Shown here: positions 9,789 to 19,830 of the stretch, piece after piece
How positions within the stretch are numbered: the stretch's first letter is position 1
Layout of the letters: the number at the start of each line of letters is the position of its first letter
NCBI GenBank assembly: GCA_002688035.1
Contig: NZBU01000002.1
Span: 24,120-88,119 of the forward strand
DNA: 64,000 bases
Reading direction: 5' to 3'
From: Candidatus Iainarchaeum sp.
GTDB lineage: Archaea; Iainarchaeota; Iainarchaeia; Iainarchaeales; GCA-2688035
Position numbers and translations under genes: made by a program
The notes under the pieces: generated by a model
Told to the model about the DNA's origin: nothing
Databases searched by the model: none
The model's input: the letters and a program-made list of their open reading frames with translations, nothing else

Positions 9789-10811
9789 ATGGTTATGGAC
9801 GCAATGAAGAAGATTTTATCAGGAAAAACAGTGCTTGTCACAGGAGGCACAGGCTTCTTGGGGAGAGCACTTGTAGAAGAACTACTTAACTACGATGTGC
9901 AGAGCATCCGCGTGTTTAGCAGGGATGAGTTAAAGCACCACGAGGTTCAGGAAAAGTTTGAAAAGAACCCGAGAATTAGGAATCTTGTGGGAGATGTGCG
10001 CGACTACGACAGGCTAAACGAGGCTGTTAAGGGAGCAGATATAGTTATTCACGCTGCCGCAATGAAGAGAATCGATTTAATCGAGTACAATGTTGCAGAG
10101 GCAATTAAGACAAATGTTATAGGAACAATGAATGTTGCAAGAAGCTGTATTGAAAACAATGTTGAGAAAGCAGTTTTTGTTTCAACAGACAAAGCATGTT
10201 CCCCTGTGAACAGTTATGGCGCAACAAAGATGCTTGGTGAAAGAGTTTTCATTGAAAGCAATTACAGTAAGGGTGAGAGTAAGACAGCTCTTATCAGTGT
10301 GAGATATGGAAATGTTCTTGAGAGTACAGGAAGTGTAATTCCTTACTTTGTTGACAAGATTAAGAAGGGAGAAGAAATTCCTCTTACAGATGATCGAATG
10401 ACTCGTTTTATCATAACACCAAAGCGCTCAGTCCAACTTATTTTTGAAGCAATTGAGCATGGTGTGGGTGGAGAATTATTTGTTCCAAAGCTGGACAGTT
10501 TGAGTCTCGTTGGTTTGATAGATTTACTGCAGGAACACTACAAGGGAAAAAGTAAAGTAAAGACAGTTGGAATTAGACCCGGTGAAAAGATTCACGAAGA
10601 ACTCTTGAATGCAGAAGAGTGCAGGAGAGCTTTCGAATTGAATGACAACTATGTTGTTTTGAGCCAGATCGATCATTACCAAAAAAATGTTAAGTATCCT
10701 TATTTGAATGGAAAAAAACCGGTTGGCTTTTCCAAGTATGGCAGCGAAGACTTTGTGGCTGATAAAGCCAAGTTGAAGAAGCTTTTGGAAAATGCTAAAG
10801 TTCTAAATTGA
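9789..10811 (+). CDS. pseB: UDP-N-acetylglucosamine 4,6-dehydratase (PseB/FlaA1-like)
   Basis: TVLVTGGTGFLGRALVEELL...IHAAAMKRIDLIEYNVAEAIKTNVIGT...STDKACSPVNSYGATKMLGE; ORF opens at 9783 (TTG), ATG at 9789. Confidence 0.92.
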   Translation: MVMDAMKKILSGKTVLVTGGTGFLGRALVEELLNYDVQSIRVFSRDELKHHEVQEKFEKNPRIRNLVGDVRDYDRLNEAVKGADIVIHAAAMKRIDLIEYNVAEAIKTNVIGTMNVARSCIENNVEKAVFVSTDKACSPVNSYGATKMLGERVFIESNYSKGESKTALISVRYGNVLESTGSVIPYFVDKIKKGEEIPLTDDRMTRFIITPKRSVQLIFEAIEHGVGGELFVPKLDSLSLVGLIDLLQEHYKGKSKVKTVGIRPGEKIHEELLNAEECRRAFELNDNYVVLSQIDHYQKNVKYPYLNGKKPVGFSKYGSEDFVADKAKLKKLLENAKVLN

Positions 10812-11974
10812 AGAGTTGGATTATAATGCAGAAAAGGAAATCTTTTTTGCCCTATGGGCTACACTGGATCAATGAACAGGACATCAAAGCCGTCGAAGAA
10901 GTTTTGAAAGGATCTTGGATCACACAGGGTCCAAAAATAAAAGAGTTTGAGGACAAGCTCGCTAATTTTGTAGGAGCAGAACACGCTGTAGCGGTTAACA
11001 GCGGGACTGCAGCACTGGAGATTGCTGCTCGAGCCGTTGGAGTGGAAAATGGAACGGAACTAATCACTACTCCCTTGAGCTTTGTTGCAACCGCAAATGC
11101 CGCGCTATTCAACAATGCAGATGTTAAGTTTGTTGACATTGATGAGGAAACATTCAACCTTGATCCTAGTGCAATAGAAGCTGCTGTGGGGCCAGATACT
11201 AGGGCTATAGCGCCTGTACATTTTGCCGGACAGTGCGCCGAAATGACGAAAATTAGTCAAATTGCCAAAGAAAAAGGCCTATCTGTCATTGAAGATTCGT
11301 CCCATGCCTTGGGGGCAGAGCTTGATGGAAAGAAAGCAGGGGTATTTGGCGATGTGAGTTGTTTTTCCTTTCACCCAGTAAAACACATTACTGCAGGAGA
11401 AGGAGGAACCATAACAACCAACAGCAAAGAGCTGTATGAAGAACTCTTAAGGCTTAGAAATCACGGTATTACAAAGGATGCTCAAAAGAGACACGGAGCA
11501 GACGCAGGATATGCTTATGATGTTGTGGAACTTAGCAGGAATTTTCGCATAACAGATATTTCGTGCGCACTAGCATCAAGCCAGTTGAATAGAATTGAAG
11601 ACTTCCTAAAAAGAAGACAAGAGATTGCAGACAAGTACACAAAAGCATTTGAAGGAGTTGAGGGAGTAACTACTCCGATAGTCAAGGAAAATAGAAAGCA
11701 TGCTTGGCATCTTTATTGTGTGCAAGTTGAGAACAGGGACAAGTTGTTCAAGTTTTTGCGCGAGCAAAACATCGGAGTTAATGTTCACTATATTCCAATT
11801 TACAGGCACACTCTTTACAAAGAACGTTACAACCTTAATCCAAAGGACTTCCCAAATACAGAGCATGTGTTTGAAAGAATTCTCTCACTACCAATATTCC
11901 CAAAGATGACTGATGAGGATGTAGACTATGTTATTGCAAAAGTCGAAGAGGGAATCAAAGAGGTTTCAAAATGA
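10808..11974 (+). CDS. pseC: DegT/DnrJ/EryC1 aminotransferase, PseC-like
   Basis: FLPYGLHWINEQDIKAVEEVLKGSWITQGPKIKEFE...SFHPVKHITAGEGGTI PLP-lysine region; adjacent to pseB; start could be the internal ATG MQKRKS. Confidence 0.92.
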   Translation: MKSWIIMQKRKSFLPYGLHWINEQDIKAVEEVLKGSWITQGPKIKEFEDKLANFVGAEHAVAVNSGTAALEIAARAVGVENGTELITTPLSFVATANAALFNNADVKFVDIDEETFNLDPSAIEAAVGPDTRAIAPVHFAGQCAEMTKISQIAKEKGLSVIEDSSHALGAELDGKKAGVFGDVSCFSFHPVKHITAGEGGTITTNSKELYEELLRLRNHGITKDAQKRHGADAGYAYDVVELSRNFRITDISCALASSQLNRIEDFLKRRQEIADKYTKAFEGVEGVTTPIVKENRKHAWHLYCVQVENRDKLFKFLREQNIGVNVHYIPIYRHTLYKERYNLNPKDFPNTEHVFERILSLPIFPKMTDEDVDYVIAKVEEGIKEVSK

Positions 11975-13020
11975 GTGAGCTAAAAATTGGTGGAAAAAAA
12001 GTTGGAGGGAAAAACCCTTGCTTTGTAATTGCTGAAGCCGGAAGCAATCACAACAGAAAGCTCTCACAGGCAAAAAAGCTTATTGATGTTGCAGTTGAAG
12101 CCGGAGCTGATGCTGTAAAGTTTCAAACTTATTCTGCAGAATCCTTGTACAGTAAAAAAACCAAGAAAATGAAGTACTTGGAAAAAATAACTTCGGAAAA
12201 GCAAAGCGTTTGGGATTTGATTAAGGCAATTGAAATGCCGCGCGAGTGGCAATCCAAGCTCTCAAAGTACTGCAAGAAGAAAGGAATAATATTTTTGTCA
12301 ACTCCCTTTGACCTAAAAGCTGTTGACGAACTTGCTGCGCTAAAGGTTCCCGCTTACAAAATGGCTTCCTTTGAAATGCTTGACACTGTTCTCCTAAAGC
12401 ATGCTGCGAAAAAGAAGAAGCCGATGATTCTTTCAACCGGAATGGCTTCAATGGCAGAGGTAAAGGAAGCAGTTAGAACAGTTAAGTCCACGGGAAACAA
12501 AAAGATTGCATTACTGCACTGTAGCATTGGTTATCCCCCACCATTCAAGGACGTTAACCTTAACGCAATCAAAACAATGCAGAAAACATTTCCAGGGATA
12601 CCGATTGGTTATAGTGATCATACAATGAGCATTGCAATTCCTGCTGCAGCAGTAGCACTTGGCGCAAAGATTGTGGAGAAACACTTTACACTAAGCAGAA
12701 AACTTAAAGGTCCTGATCATCCTTTCGCTCTCGAGCCAAGTGAACTCAAGGCAATGGTCAAGGGAATTAGAGAAACAGAGCAAAGTCTTGGAACCGGAAA
12801 TAAAAAGTTGATGGCTTCTGAGCGTGAGATGCACAAGCTTGCCAGGAGAAGCGTTGTTTCTGCAACAGACATTCCAAAGGGAACAAAGATTATTAGAAAG
12901 ATGCTTACAACAAAGCGTCCTGGTTATGGTATTGCACCAAAGTTCTTTGAAAAGCTTATTGGGAAAAAAGCAAAACGCAACATCGAAGAGGACGAAGTTT
13001 TAACCTGGAAAGTGGTTTGA
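11971..13020 (+). CDS. pseI: Nonulosonic (pseudaminic) acid synthase, NeuB family with C-terminal SAF domain
   Basis: CFVIAEAGSNHNRKL...ADAVKFQTYSAE...LSTGMASMAEV...GYSDHTMSIAIPAAAVALGAKIVEKHFTLSR; SAF-like C-terminus. Confidence 0.93.
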   Translation: MSELKIGGKKVGGKNPCFVIAEAGSNHNRKLSQAKKLIDVAVEAGADAVKFQTYSAESLYSKKTKKMKYLEKITSEKQSVWDLIKAIEMPREWQSKLSKYCKKKGIIFLSTPFDLKAVDELAALKVPAYKMASFEMLDTVLLKHAAKKKKPMILSTGMASMAEVKEAVRTVKSTGNKKIALLHCSIGYPPPFKDVNLNAIKTMQKTFPGIPIGYSDHTMSIAIPAAAVALGAKIVEKHFTLSRKLKGPDHPFALEPSELKAMVKGIRETEQSLGTGNKKLMASEREMHKLARRSVVSATDIPKGTKIIRKMLTTKRPGYGIAPKFFEKLIGKKAKRNIEEDEVLTWKVV

Positions 13021-13776
13021 ATGATTGGCGCAATAATACAGGCGAGAATGGGTTCTACTCGACTGCCTGGAAAAAACATGAAGAAAGTTAATGGCAAGCC
13101 TTTGCTTTGGTTTGTTGTTGAAAGACTTAGAGAGTGCAAGAACCTTGACGAAATTGTTGTTGCAACTACTGACACAAAGAAAGATGATGTAATAGAAGAG
13201 TTCTGCAAGAAGAACAACATCAAGTGCTTTCGCGGTTCAGAGGAAAATGTTTTAGAGCGCTACTACCAAGCTGCAAGCGCCAATAATCTTGAAACAATTG
13301 TTAGAATTACCGCTGACTGCCCTCTAATTGACCCCATAACCGTTGACAAAGCTATAGATTTGTTTAGAGAGAGCAAAACAGATTATGTGAGCAATGTTGC
13401 TTCAAGAAGCTTTCCCCGCGGACTAGATGTAGAAGTTTTCTCCTTTCAAGCTTTAGAGAAAGCATTTAGCGAGGCAGAGAAAGATATGGACAAGGAGCAT
13501 GTTACACATTACATTTACAACAACAAGGACAAGTTTAAAACAACTGAATTGAAAGCAACAGACCACCTTTTTAGGCCGGAATTAAGACTTTGTGTTGACA
13601 CTGAAAACGACTTCAAGGTTGTAGAAGAGATTCTCTCGCACTTTGAATATCCAATGATTGAGATAATGCAGGTAATAGACTTTGTGGACAGTAAGCCAGA
13701 GCTCTTGAAGACAATTATAGCTGAAGAAGACAAATATAGGGATAAAAGCAAGGTAAAACAGAGGTTTTTGAAGTGA
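13021..13776 (+). CDS. pseF: Acylneuraminate cytidylyltransferase-like (SpsF/PseF)
   Basis: MIGAIIQARMGSTRLPGKNMKKVNGKPLLWFVVERL...FRGSEENVLERY...RITADCPLIDP. Confidence 0.88.
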   Translation: MIGAIIQARMGSTRLPGKNMKKVNGKPLLWFVVERLRECKNLDEIVVATTDTKKDDVIEEFCKKNNIKCFRGSEENVLERYYQAASANNLETIVRITADCPLIDPITVDKAIDLFRESKTDYVSNVASRSFPRGLDVEVFSFQALEKAFSEAEKDMDKEHVTHYIYNNKDKFKTTELKATDHLFRPELRLCVDTENDFKVVEEILSHFEYPMIEIMQVIDFVDSKPELLKTIIAEEDKYRDKSKVKQRFLK

Positions 13777-14768
13777 AAGTCGCAATAAGAGTCGATGGAA
13801 ACAAGGAAATGGGCTTTGGGCACATGTATAGGCAAAGGTCTTTGTCACAGGCCTTTCCAAAAGACACAAAAATATTTTTTCTAACAAAAACGCCCTTGGA
13901 TGCAAAAGCAGTTATTGGAGAAGCACAGATAATTGCTCTTGAGGAAAACGATTTAGAGCAGGTTCTATCCTTTGTAAAAGAAAACTCAATAGATGTTGTT
14001 ATAACAGACAATTATAATCTTGACGAAAACTATCTAAGCGAATTGCACAGGGCTTGTGCTGTTGCAACAGTGGATGACTTAAACCACTTGGAAAAATATG
14101 ATGTTGACTTAATCATAAACCAGAACATTTATGGAAAAGACCTTGATTACAACTGTGGAAACTGCAAGGTTCTGGGGGGGACAGAATACGCAATCATTGG
14201 AGAAAATTTTGTTGAGCTGGACAGGGAAGAAAAACTTGTGAACGAAACTCCTAAAATGCTTGTAACTTTTGGCGGAGCAGACAAACATCACTTGGCTGTG
14301 AAGGTTGCTGACGCGCTCAGCGATTTTGAGGAAAAGATTCACGCAGTATTTGTTCTTGGAAACGGATTTGAAGACAAAGAGCTGCTTAACAAAGAATTGG
14401 AGAGCTGGAGCAATTCTTTTGAAATATTGCATGACGTAAAGAACATGGCTCCGGTCATACTTGGATGCGATTTTGCGGTTAGCGCTGCAGGCACAACAAC
14501 ATACGAGCTAGCTTACTGCGGCACACCAACAATAAGCATTTGCCAGGCAGACAACCAAAAAGACATTGCCGCAGGAATGCAAAAAGCAGAATTTTCAATT
14601 AATTTGGGCGATGCGCAGGATGTTTTGGCAGAAGAAATTAGAGACGCGGTACAACTTATCCTACTTGACAAAGAGCTAAGGGAAAGAATGGCTAATGTGG
14701 GGAAAAACCTTGTTGATGGCAGGGGAGCAGAGCGTGTAGCAGAAGCAATTGCGGGGTTAGCAAAATGA
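13773..14768 (+). CDS. pseG: UDP-2,4-diacetamido-2,4,6-trideoxy-altropyranose hydrolase-like
   Basis: KVAIRVDGNKEMGFGHMYRQRSLSQAF...VITDNYNLD...VTFGGADKHHLAVKVADAL; position after pseF. Confidence 0.88.
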   Translation: MKVAIRVDGNKEMGFGHMYRQRSLSQAFPKDTKIFFLTKTPLDAKAVIGEAQIIALEENDLEQVLSFVKENSIDVVITDNYNLDENYLSELHRACAVATVDDLNHLEKYDVDLIINQNIYGKDLDYNCGNCKVLGGTEYAIIGENFVELDREEKLVNETPKMLVTFGGADKHHLAVKVADALSDFEEKIHAVFVLGNGFEDKELLNKELESWSNSFEILHDVKNMAPVILGCDFAVSAAGTTTYELAYCGTPTISICQADNQKDIAAGMQKAEFSINLGDAQDVLAEEIRDAVQLILLDKELRERMANVGKNLVDGRGAERVAEAIAGLAK

Positions 14769-15298
14769 AAATACTTTTTTACGGCGCACAGCAGGCCGGA
14801 GAAATAGTCTTGAAAAAGCTCGTTAGCCTTGGACACGAAGTTATTGTTGTGCCTGATAAAAAGGATGAGCATGTTGGCCCAGTAGCCAAAGAACTTGGTT
14901 TAGAAATGTTAGAGCATGATTCCCTTAACTCAAAAGAGTTCTTGGAAAAAGCTAGGGCACTAAAACCAGATCTTCTTGTTTCATGCCATGGCCGCGAAAT
15001 AATCGGAAAAGAACTCTTGGACATCCCAAGCAAGGGAGCAATAAACATGCATCCCTGCAAATACAAGTATCCTGGAGCAAGACCAATCAAAAGAATGCTG
15101 GAGGGTGGAGAAAAGCGGGCTTCTGTCGCAGTCCACTGCATGACAGAGGAAGTTGACAAGGGAGAAACGATTTGCGAACTATTCCTAGATGTTGAGGGCG
15201 CAGGAACAGAAGAAGAAGTCTACAAACTGCTTTACCCCCTCTATAAAGATGCGATTGAGAAGGCATTGGACGAGTTAAACAGCCAACAGAAAGATTAA
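14765..15298 (+). CDS. Formyltransferase family (methionyl-tRNA/amino-sugar formyltransferase-like)
   Basis: AINMHPCKYKYPGARPIKRML...VDKGETI: Asn/His/Asp catalytic elements of the formyl_trans_N fold; overlaps the pseG stop. Confidence 0.85.
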   Translation: MKILFYGAQQAGEIVLKKLVSLGHEVIVVPDKKDEHVGPVAKELGLEMLEHDSLNSKEFLEKARALKPDLLVSCHGREIIGKELLDIPSKGAINMHPCKYKYPGARPIKRMLEGGEKRASVAVHCMTEEVDKGETICELFLDVEGAGTEEEVYKLLYPLYKDAIEKALDELNSQQKD

Positions 15299-15328
15299 AT
15301 ACTATAAACTGATTATTATTCGAATAAT

Positions 15329-15520
15329 ATGGAAGATATAAAACCTATCGAAAAGACAACTGGTAAGAAGTCCAAATCATTCTTTTTGAAGGGCGGCGCG
15401 TTATCGGCACTAATTGGAGGCATTTTGTTCGCAGCAGGCCACAGCCTTGCAATTGCGTTTATAGCAGCTGCAGTGGTATTTTTAGTGATTACTGCATTCT
15501 TTGGAAGCCTTTTTAGTTAA
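15329..15520 (+). CDS. Small membrane protein
   Basis: 63 aa with two hydrophobic segments (ALSALIGGILFAAGHSLAIAFIAAAVVFLVITAFF). Confidence 0.5.
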   Translation: MEDIKPIEKTTGKKSKSFFLKGGALSALIGGILFAAGHSLAIAFIAAAVVFLVITAFFGSLFS

Positions 15521-15662
15521 TGTGACGAGCTAATTGAAAAGGCATTAGAAGAATTTCTAGATAAATTCTTTTCAGTTCCCAAAACATTTAAATCTTCGGG
15601 GTAACTACAATATGGCTACATGTTAGATATGTTTATAAACTTGTAGTCACATAGTTTTTGTT

Positions 15663-16583
15663 ATGGTTTTTGTTGAGAAAAGAAAGATGAAGGGGAAGAC
15701 GCAATATTACCTGGTTAAGTCGTTCAGGGAAAAGGGAAAAGTCCGGAAGAAGAGTGTTTTCCTTGGAACTGATTTGAATGCCACGCAACTGGGGAAACTG
15801 GTTGAGGATGCAAAAGTTGTTCTGGGCGAGATAAACTTTGACAAAGTTTTGGATGGAAAAGAGATTGGAGAGTTTGAGAAATTGAAAAACCGGCTTGGCA
15901 AGCAGATTAGAGAGATGGATGCAGACAGCTTTTACCAGCATTTCCTGGCAGAGTTTACTTATGACTCAAATGCCATTGAGGGTTCAAGTCTTACTCTGCA
16001 GGAAACCACAAACGTGCTGTTTGAAGAGATTTCACCTGAAAACAAGCCCATGAAGCATGTGCAAGAGGCAAAGAACCACAAGAATGCTTTCGATTTTGTA
16101 ATGGCTCTGAAACAGGAAAGACTGAATAACAGCATTATTTGCCGCACACAAGAAAAGGTTGTTGAAAAAACCCTTCCGAAGCATCTTAGCGATTTTGGGG
16201 GAAAGCTCAGGCGTTCAAATGTAAGGGTTGGAACTCACATTGCCCCATCTTACTACTCTGTGCCAAGAAAGCTGGGGGCTCTCATAAAATGGTTCAACGC
16301 AAATAACAAAAAATACCATCCGATTATTGTGGCAGCATACTTTCACTCAGAATTTGAGAACATCCACCCATTTGTTGACGGCAATGGCAGGACAGGAAGG
16401 CTCTTAATAAATTTCATGTTGCAAAATGCCGGCTACCCCCCAATAACAATCTTCTTCAAATACAGGCAAAAATATTATCAAGCCCTTGAAAAAGCTAGAA
16501 AAGATAAAAACCTGGAACCGCTGATAAAAATAATGGAAAAATGTTACCAAGACATGCTCAAGCTATACTCGCCAAAAGTATGA
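15663..16583 (+). CDS. Fic family protein (class II-like, N-terminal inhibitory motif)
   Basis: HPFVDGNGRTGRLL Fic core; YDSNAIEGSSLT matches [ST]xxxE[GN] inhibitory motif. Confidence 0.95.
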   Translation: MVFVEKRKMKGKTQYYLVKSFREKGKVRKKSVFLGTDLNATQLGKLVEDAKVVLGEINFDKVLDGKEIGEFEKLKNRLGKQIREMDADSFYQHFLAEFTYDSNAIEGSSLTLQETTNVLFEEISPENKPMKHVQEAKNHKNAFDFVMALKQERLNNSIICRTQEKVVEKTLPKHLSDFGGKLRRSNVRVGTHIAPSYYSVPRKLGALIKWFNANNKKYHPIIVAAYFHSEFENIHPFVDGNGRTGRLLINFMLQNAGYPPITIFFKYRQKYYQALEKARKDKNLEPLIKIMEKCYQDMLKLYSPKV

Positions 16584-16607
16584 CTTAAGGAATTAGGAAA
16601 ATACACT

Positions 16608-18140
16608 CTAAATAAACCGCTCAACAAACGAATTCAAGAACCCGAGTTGTATCCCTATTTTTTTCTCGAACAGCAAGAGCAGTTCGAAGTCCTCTTTCTC
16701 AAAGCCCTTGAGCAAAAGAAGTATTAGCAAGTAGAGTGCCATATATGCCAAGCCCAATCCGACCAACAATGGCAAGGAATCAAAGTTGAATAAGCCTGAA
16801 ACAATGAACAAGGGAGCAGTGGCAATAATTCCTGCTGCAATTGATTTCACATAGTTCAAATTGTATGGGTGCATTCCTGTTTCAAAGAAGACCTCTACAA
16901 GGCTTAACAGGTTCCACAGGGCATAAGAGGCTGCGGTTGCTGTTGCCGCACCCACTATCCCGTAGACAGGAATTAGAATCCAGTTGAGTGCAATGTTGGT
17001 TGTTCCTGCTATAACAGTGTTAATCAAGTCATACTTTGTTTTTCCTACTGCCCTAAGCATGCTTTGTGTTGGGCCAACTGCGGCTATAACAAAAAAACCT
17101 AGTGCGAGAATTGAGAGCGCCATAAAACCTGAAGCATACTCTTGCCCATAGAAAGCAACAATAATCTGCGGAGCAAAAATGAAGAAGAAAAGCAATGGTG
17201 GAAGGGAGAGCGAGAAAATCCATCTTGTAATCAGTTGGAATGCCTGTTTCATCTCCTGCTTTTTGCCCAGGGCAAAGTATCCGGTTACAATCGGCAGGAA
17301 CAAAACAACCAAACTATTGTATGCAAGCAATTGAAGTCTTGCAATTGTCTCAGCCACACTGTAAACACCAACACTAGCCGTGTCAATGAAATAACCCAGC
17401 ATGAAAGAGTCAATGCTTGTAAGCATGAATGCAAAAAATGAGGCAGCCAAAAGAGGCCAAGAGAAGTTAAACAACTTTCTAAAATCATAATCTGCCTTGA
17501 CCTTTGTTCTAACAAATGGGTAAACCTTTTTTTGCACAAAGTAAAATGATATAATCAAAGAGATCGCATAACTCAGAAGTAAAGAAAGCGCTGCTCCCAT
17601 AAGAGTGAATCCTAACAGGAAGAATGCTCCGTACAAAACAATCTTTGAAATGTTTTCAATAAAGTTTCTGATGTAGATTTTGTACTTGATTTTCTTGAAT
17701 CCCTCCATTGCTAACAGTAGAGAGGTTACGATTGTTCCAAGTGGAACTATGAATGCAAATATTCTGAGTATATCGGCAAGCAGTGGCTGGTTGTAGATTG
17801 TGATTCCAATGAAATCTGCCGACAGATACAAGAGTGTTGCAAAGAATGCTGATGAAACAATGTTTATGAGAATTCCGGAAACCAGTGTTCCCTTGACCTT
17901 TTCCTCTTCTCCCTTGCTCCTGTAAAACGCGATGTAGCGACTGATTGCATAAGGGAGACCTAGGTTTGCAAACATTATTGAAAATCCTAGTACTCCAAGA
18001 GCAATTGAGAATATTCCAAGTAGTTCCGGGCCAAGAGTTCTGGCCAAGAGGATACTGTAAATGTATCCAAAGACTTTGCTTGCTAAAAAGCCAATGAAGG
18101 TTATGCCTGCTCCCTTAACGATTATCGAGAAATCTTTCAT
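16608..18140 (-). CDS. Polysaccharide flippase (Wzx/MOP superfamily)
   Basis: Polytopic; GAGITFIGFLASKVFGYIYSILLARTLGPELLGIFSIALG, LRAVGKTKYDLINTVIAGTTNIALNWILIPVYGIVGAATAT. Confidence 0.92.
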   Translation of the reverse strand: MKDFSIIVKGAGITFIGFLASKVFGYIYSILLARTLGPELLGIFSIALGVLGFSIMFANLGLPYAISRYIAFYRSKGEEEKVKGTLVSGILINIVSSAFFATLLYLSADFIGITIYNQPLLADILRIFAFIVPLGTIVTSLLLAMEGFKKIKYKIYIRNFIENISKIVLYGAFFLLGFTLMGAALSLLLSYAISLIISFYFVQKKVYPFVRTKVKADYDFRKLFNFSWPLLAASFFAFMLTSIDSFMLGYFIDTASVGVYSVAETIARLQLLAYNSLVVLFLPIVTGYFALGKKQEMKQAFQLITRWIFSLSLPPLLFFFIFAPQIIVAFYGQEYASGFMALSILALGFFVIAAVGPTQSMLRAVGKTKYDLINTVIAGTTNIALNWILIPVYGIVGAATATAASYALWNLLSLVEVFFETGMHPYNLNYVKSIAAGIIATAPLFIVSGLFNFDSLPLLVGLGLAYMALYLLILLLLKGFEKEDFELLLLFEKKIGIQLGFLNSFVERFI

Positions 18141-19714
18141 GTCAAGCCACCATTAACCTTGTAGAGTGCAGCACACTCCTCCCTGAAAAGCTCTTCCAGT
18201 GCTCCCTTGTTGTGCATCTCCCTTACAGCGTCAATGTCCCAAGGGTTATCAACACAGGTTACTGCAAAGTGCGTAATCTCAAGTTCTTTTAAGCGCGAGT
18301 ATATTTCTTCCTGCGACAAAGCCATTACAATCGGAATTGGATCATCCTGCTTGCTAATTACAAATGCTTCCTCTGGCCCCAGCGCATTTCTCTCGCTGAA
18401 GTAGCGCACAGCTCTAACATGGTTTCCGGCAACAATTATCATGCTATCAACAGGTGTTTCTCCAATAGCATCGTAGAGTGCTGTGCTCTGCTGGAAACTA
18501 TTTCCATAGTAAACCGAAAGCAAAGCAATGTTTAGGAAACTGTAGACTGCAATCAAAACCGTGAGGGCGACTAGAATCTTTTTCTTGTTCCCTGTAAGAT
18601 TCCTAAGGCCCTGTGCAAATGTAATTGCAAGCAAAGGCACTACAGGGAAAAGCATTCGAGCCTTTGGAAAAAACCTGCTTCTAAGTAGCACCGCAATCAT
18701 TGCAATGGAAAACAAGAACAGCAAAGCAATAGCATATGGTTCTTTGTTCTTAGCCTGCTTTAGCAAACTCACTACCAAAAAAAGAGAGAGCGGAATTGTA
18801 AGTAGTGAGAATAGCAGGAAGTATGTTTCATATGGAAGCGCGTTTATGAATGGGAAAATGTTTTGTGCAAAGCCACTTTGAAATGCAGGCTCAGGTGGGA
18901 AAGCCCAGAAGTTAGCGTTAAGATCAATCCAGAAAACAAGTGGGCTTAGACTGCTTGCTGATGAGAGGCCCCAAGCAGGATAACTTGCAACATGCTCAAT
19001 AACTCCGGGATTCGAAGAAAAAAGCTCTCCAGTATTAAGAAAGTCTAGAACAAACCATCCCCCTGAAAGCACAAGCGCTAAAATTACAAAGATTGCAATT
19101 GGTTTGGTTTGCAAATTCTTCTTTTTTGCCGTAAAAGCAAACAATAAAACAAATATCGGAAGAAGTAACGCAGCATTTAGCTTTGTTACACTCATGGCGG
19201 CCAATGGAAAAATACTAACCCACATAAACTTGTTCTGCCCAGTTTCCCTGAATTTCACATAAAGCCAAAAGGCAAACATCACAAATATTGTGACAAGTGT
19301 TTCAACATAGTTTACTCCCCCAAATTTCGTAATTAATGGAAGTATTGTGAAGAAGACCATTCCATAAACCCAGTGCTCAGGGAAAAGCTTTCTGAGGAGT
19401 ACAAATGCGAGGAGCAGCTGTACAAGTGAAACAAGCAGCGTAAAGTGCACTGCGTGGACAAATTGGATTGGTTGACCCAAAAGAATTGATCCTACTGCCA
19501 CAAAAGTGTGGAATAGTGGTGGGGGAAGAGCACTTATTTCAAAGATTCCTGCTGCCCCTGTTTGAAAAAAGCCTGTTTCTACTGCTCCCTTGGCTATTGT
19601 CAAGTGGTAGAGAGTATCGCTTAGAGCAGAGTCTGGCAAAGCTACGGCAGTAAAAAGCCTGACGGCAACGCCAACGATAAATATGAGTAAAAATAGCTTT
19701 CTATAATCAGACAT
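18137..19714 (-). CDS. GT39-like membrane glycosyltransferase (ArnT/PMT superfamily)
   Basis: ~10 hydrophobic segments; N-terminal DSALSDTLYHLTIAKGAVETG and PPPLFHTFVAVGSILLG acidic loop typical of GT-C. Confidence 0.72.
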   Translation of the reverse strand: MSDYRKLFLLIFIVGVAVRLFTAVALPDSALSDTLYHLTIAKGAVETGFFQTGAAGIFEISALPPPLFHTFVAVGSILLGQPIQFVHAVHFTLLVSLVQLLLAFVLLRKLFPEHWVYGMVFFTILPLITKFGGVNYVETLVTIFVMFAFWLYVKFRETGQNKFMWVSIFPLAAMSVTKLNAALLLPIFVLLFAFTAKKKNLQTKPIAIFVILALVLSGGWFVLDFLNTGELFSSNPGVIEHVASYPAWGLSSASSLSPLVFWIDLNANFWAFPPEPAFQSGFAQNIFPFINALPYETYFLLFSLLTIPLSLFLVVSLLKQAKNKEPYAIALLFLFSIAMIAVLLRSRFFPKARMLFPVVPLLAITFAQGLRNLTGNKKKILVALTVLIAVYSFLNIALLSVYYGNSFQQSTALYDAIGETPVDSMIIVAGNHVRAVRYFSERNALGPEEAFVISKQDDPIPIVMALSQEEIYSRLKELEITHFAVTCVDNPWDIDAVREMHNKGALEELFREECAALYKVNGGLT

Positions 19715-19830
19715 CTTAGATAGACTAATTGCGAAAAGATATATAAATCATTTACGGAATCTGCTGGTACAAAAATCGAATCCCTGTTTTGAGAAGCTAT
19801 TTATTGTTTTCGCCAGCTACTTGATTTAAC

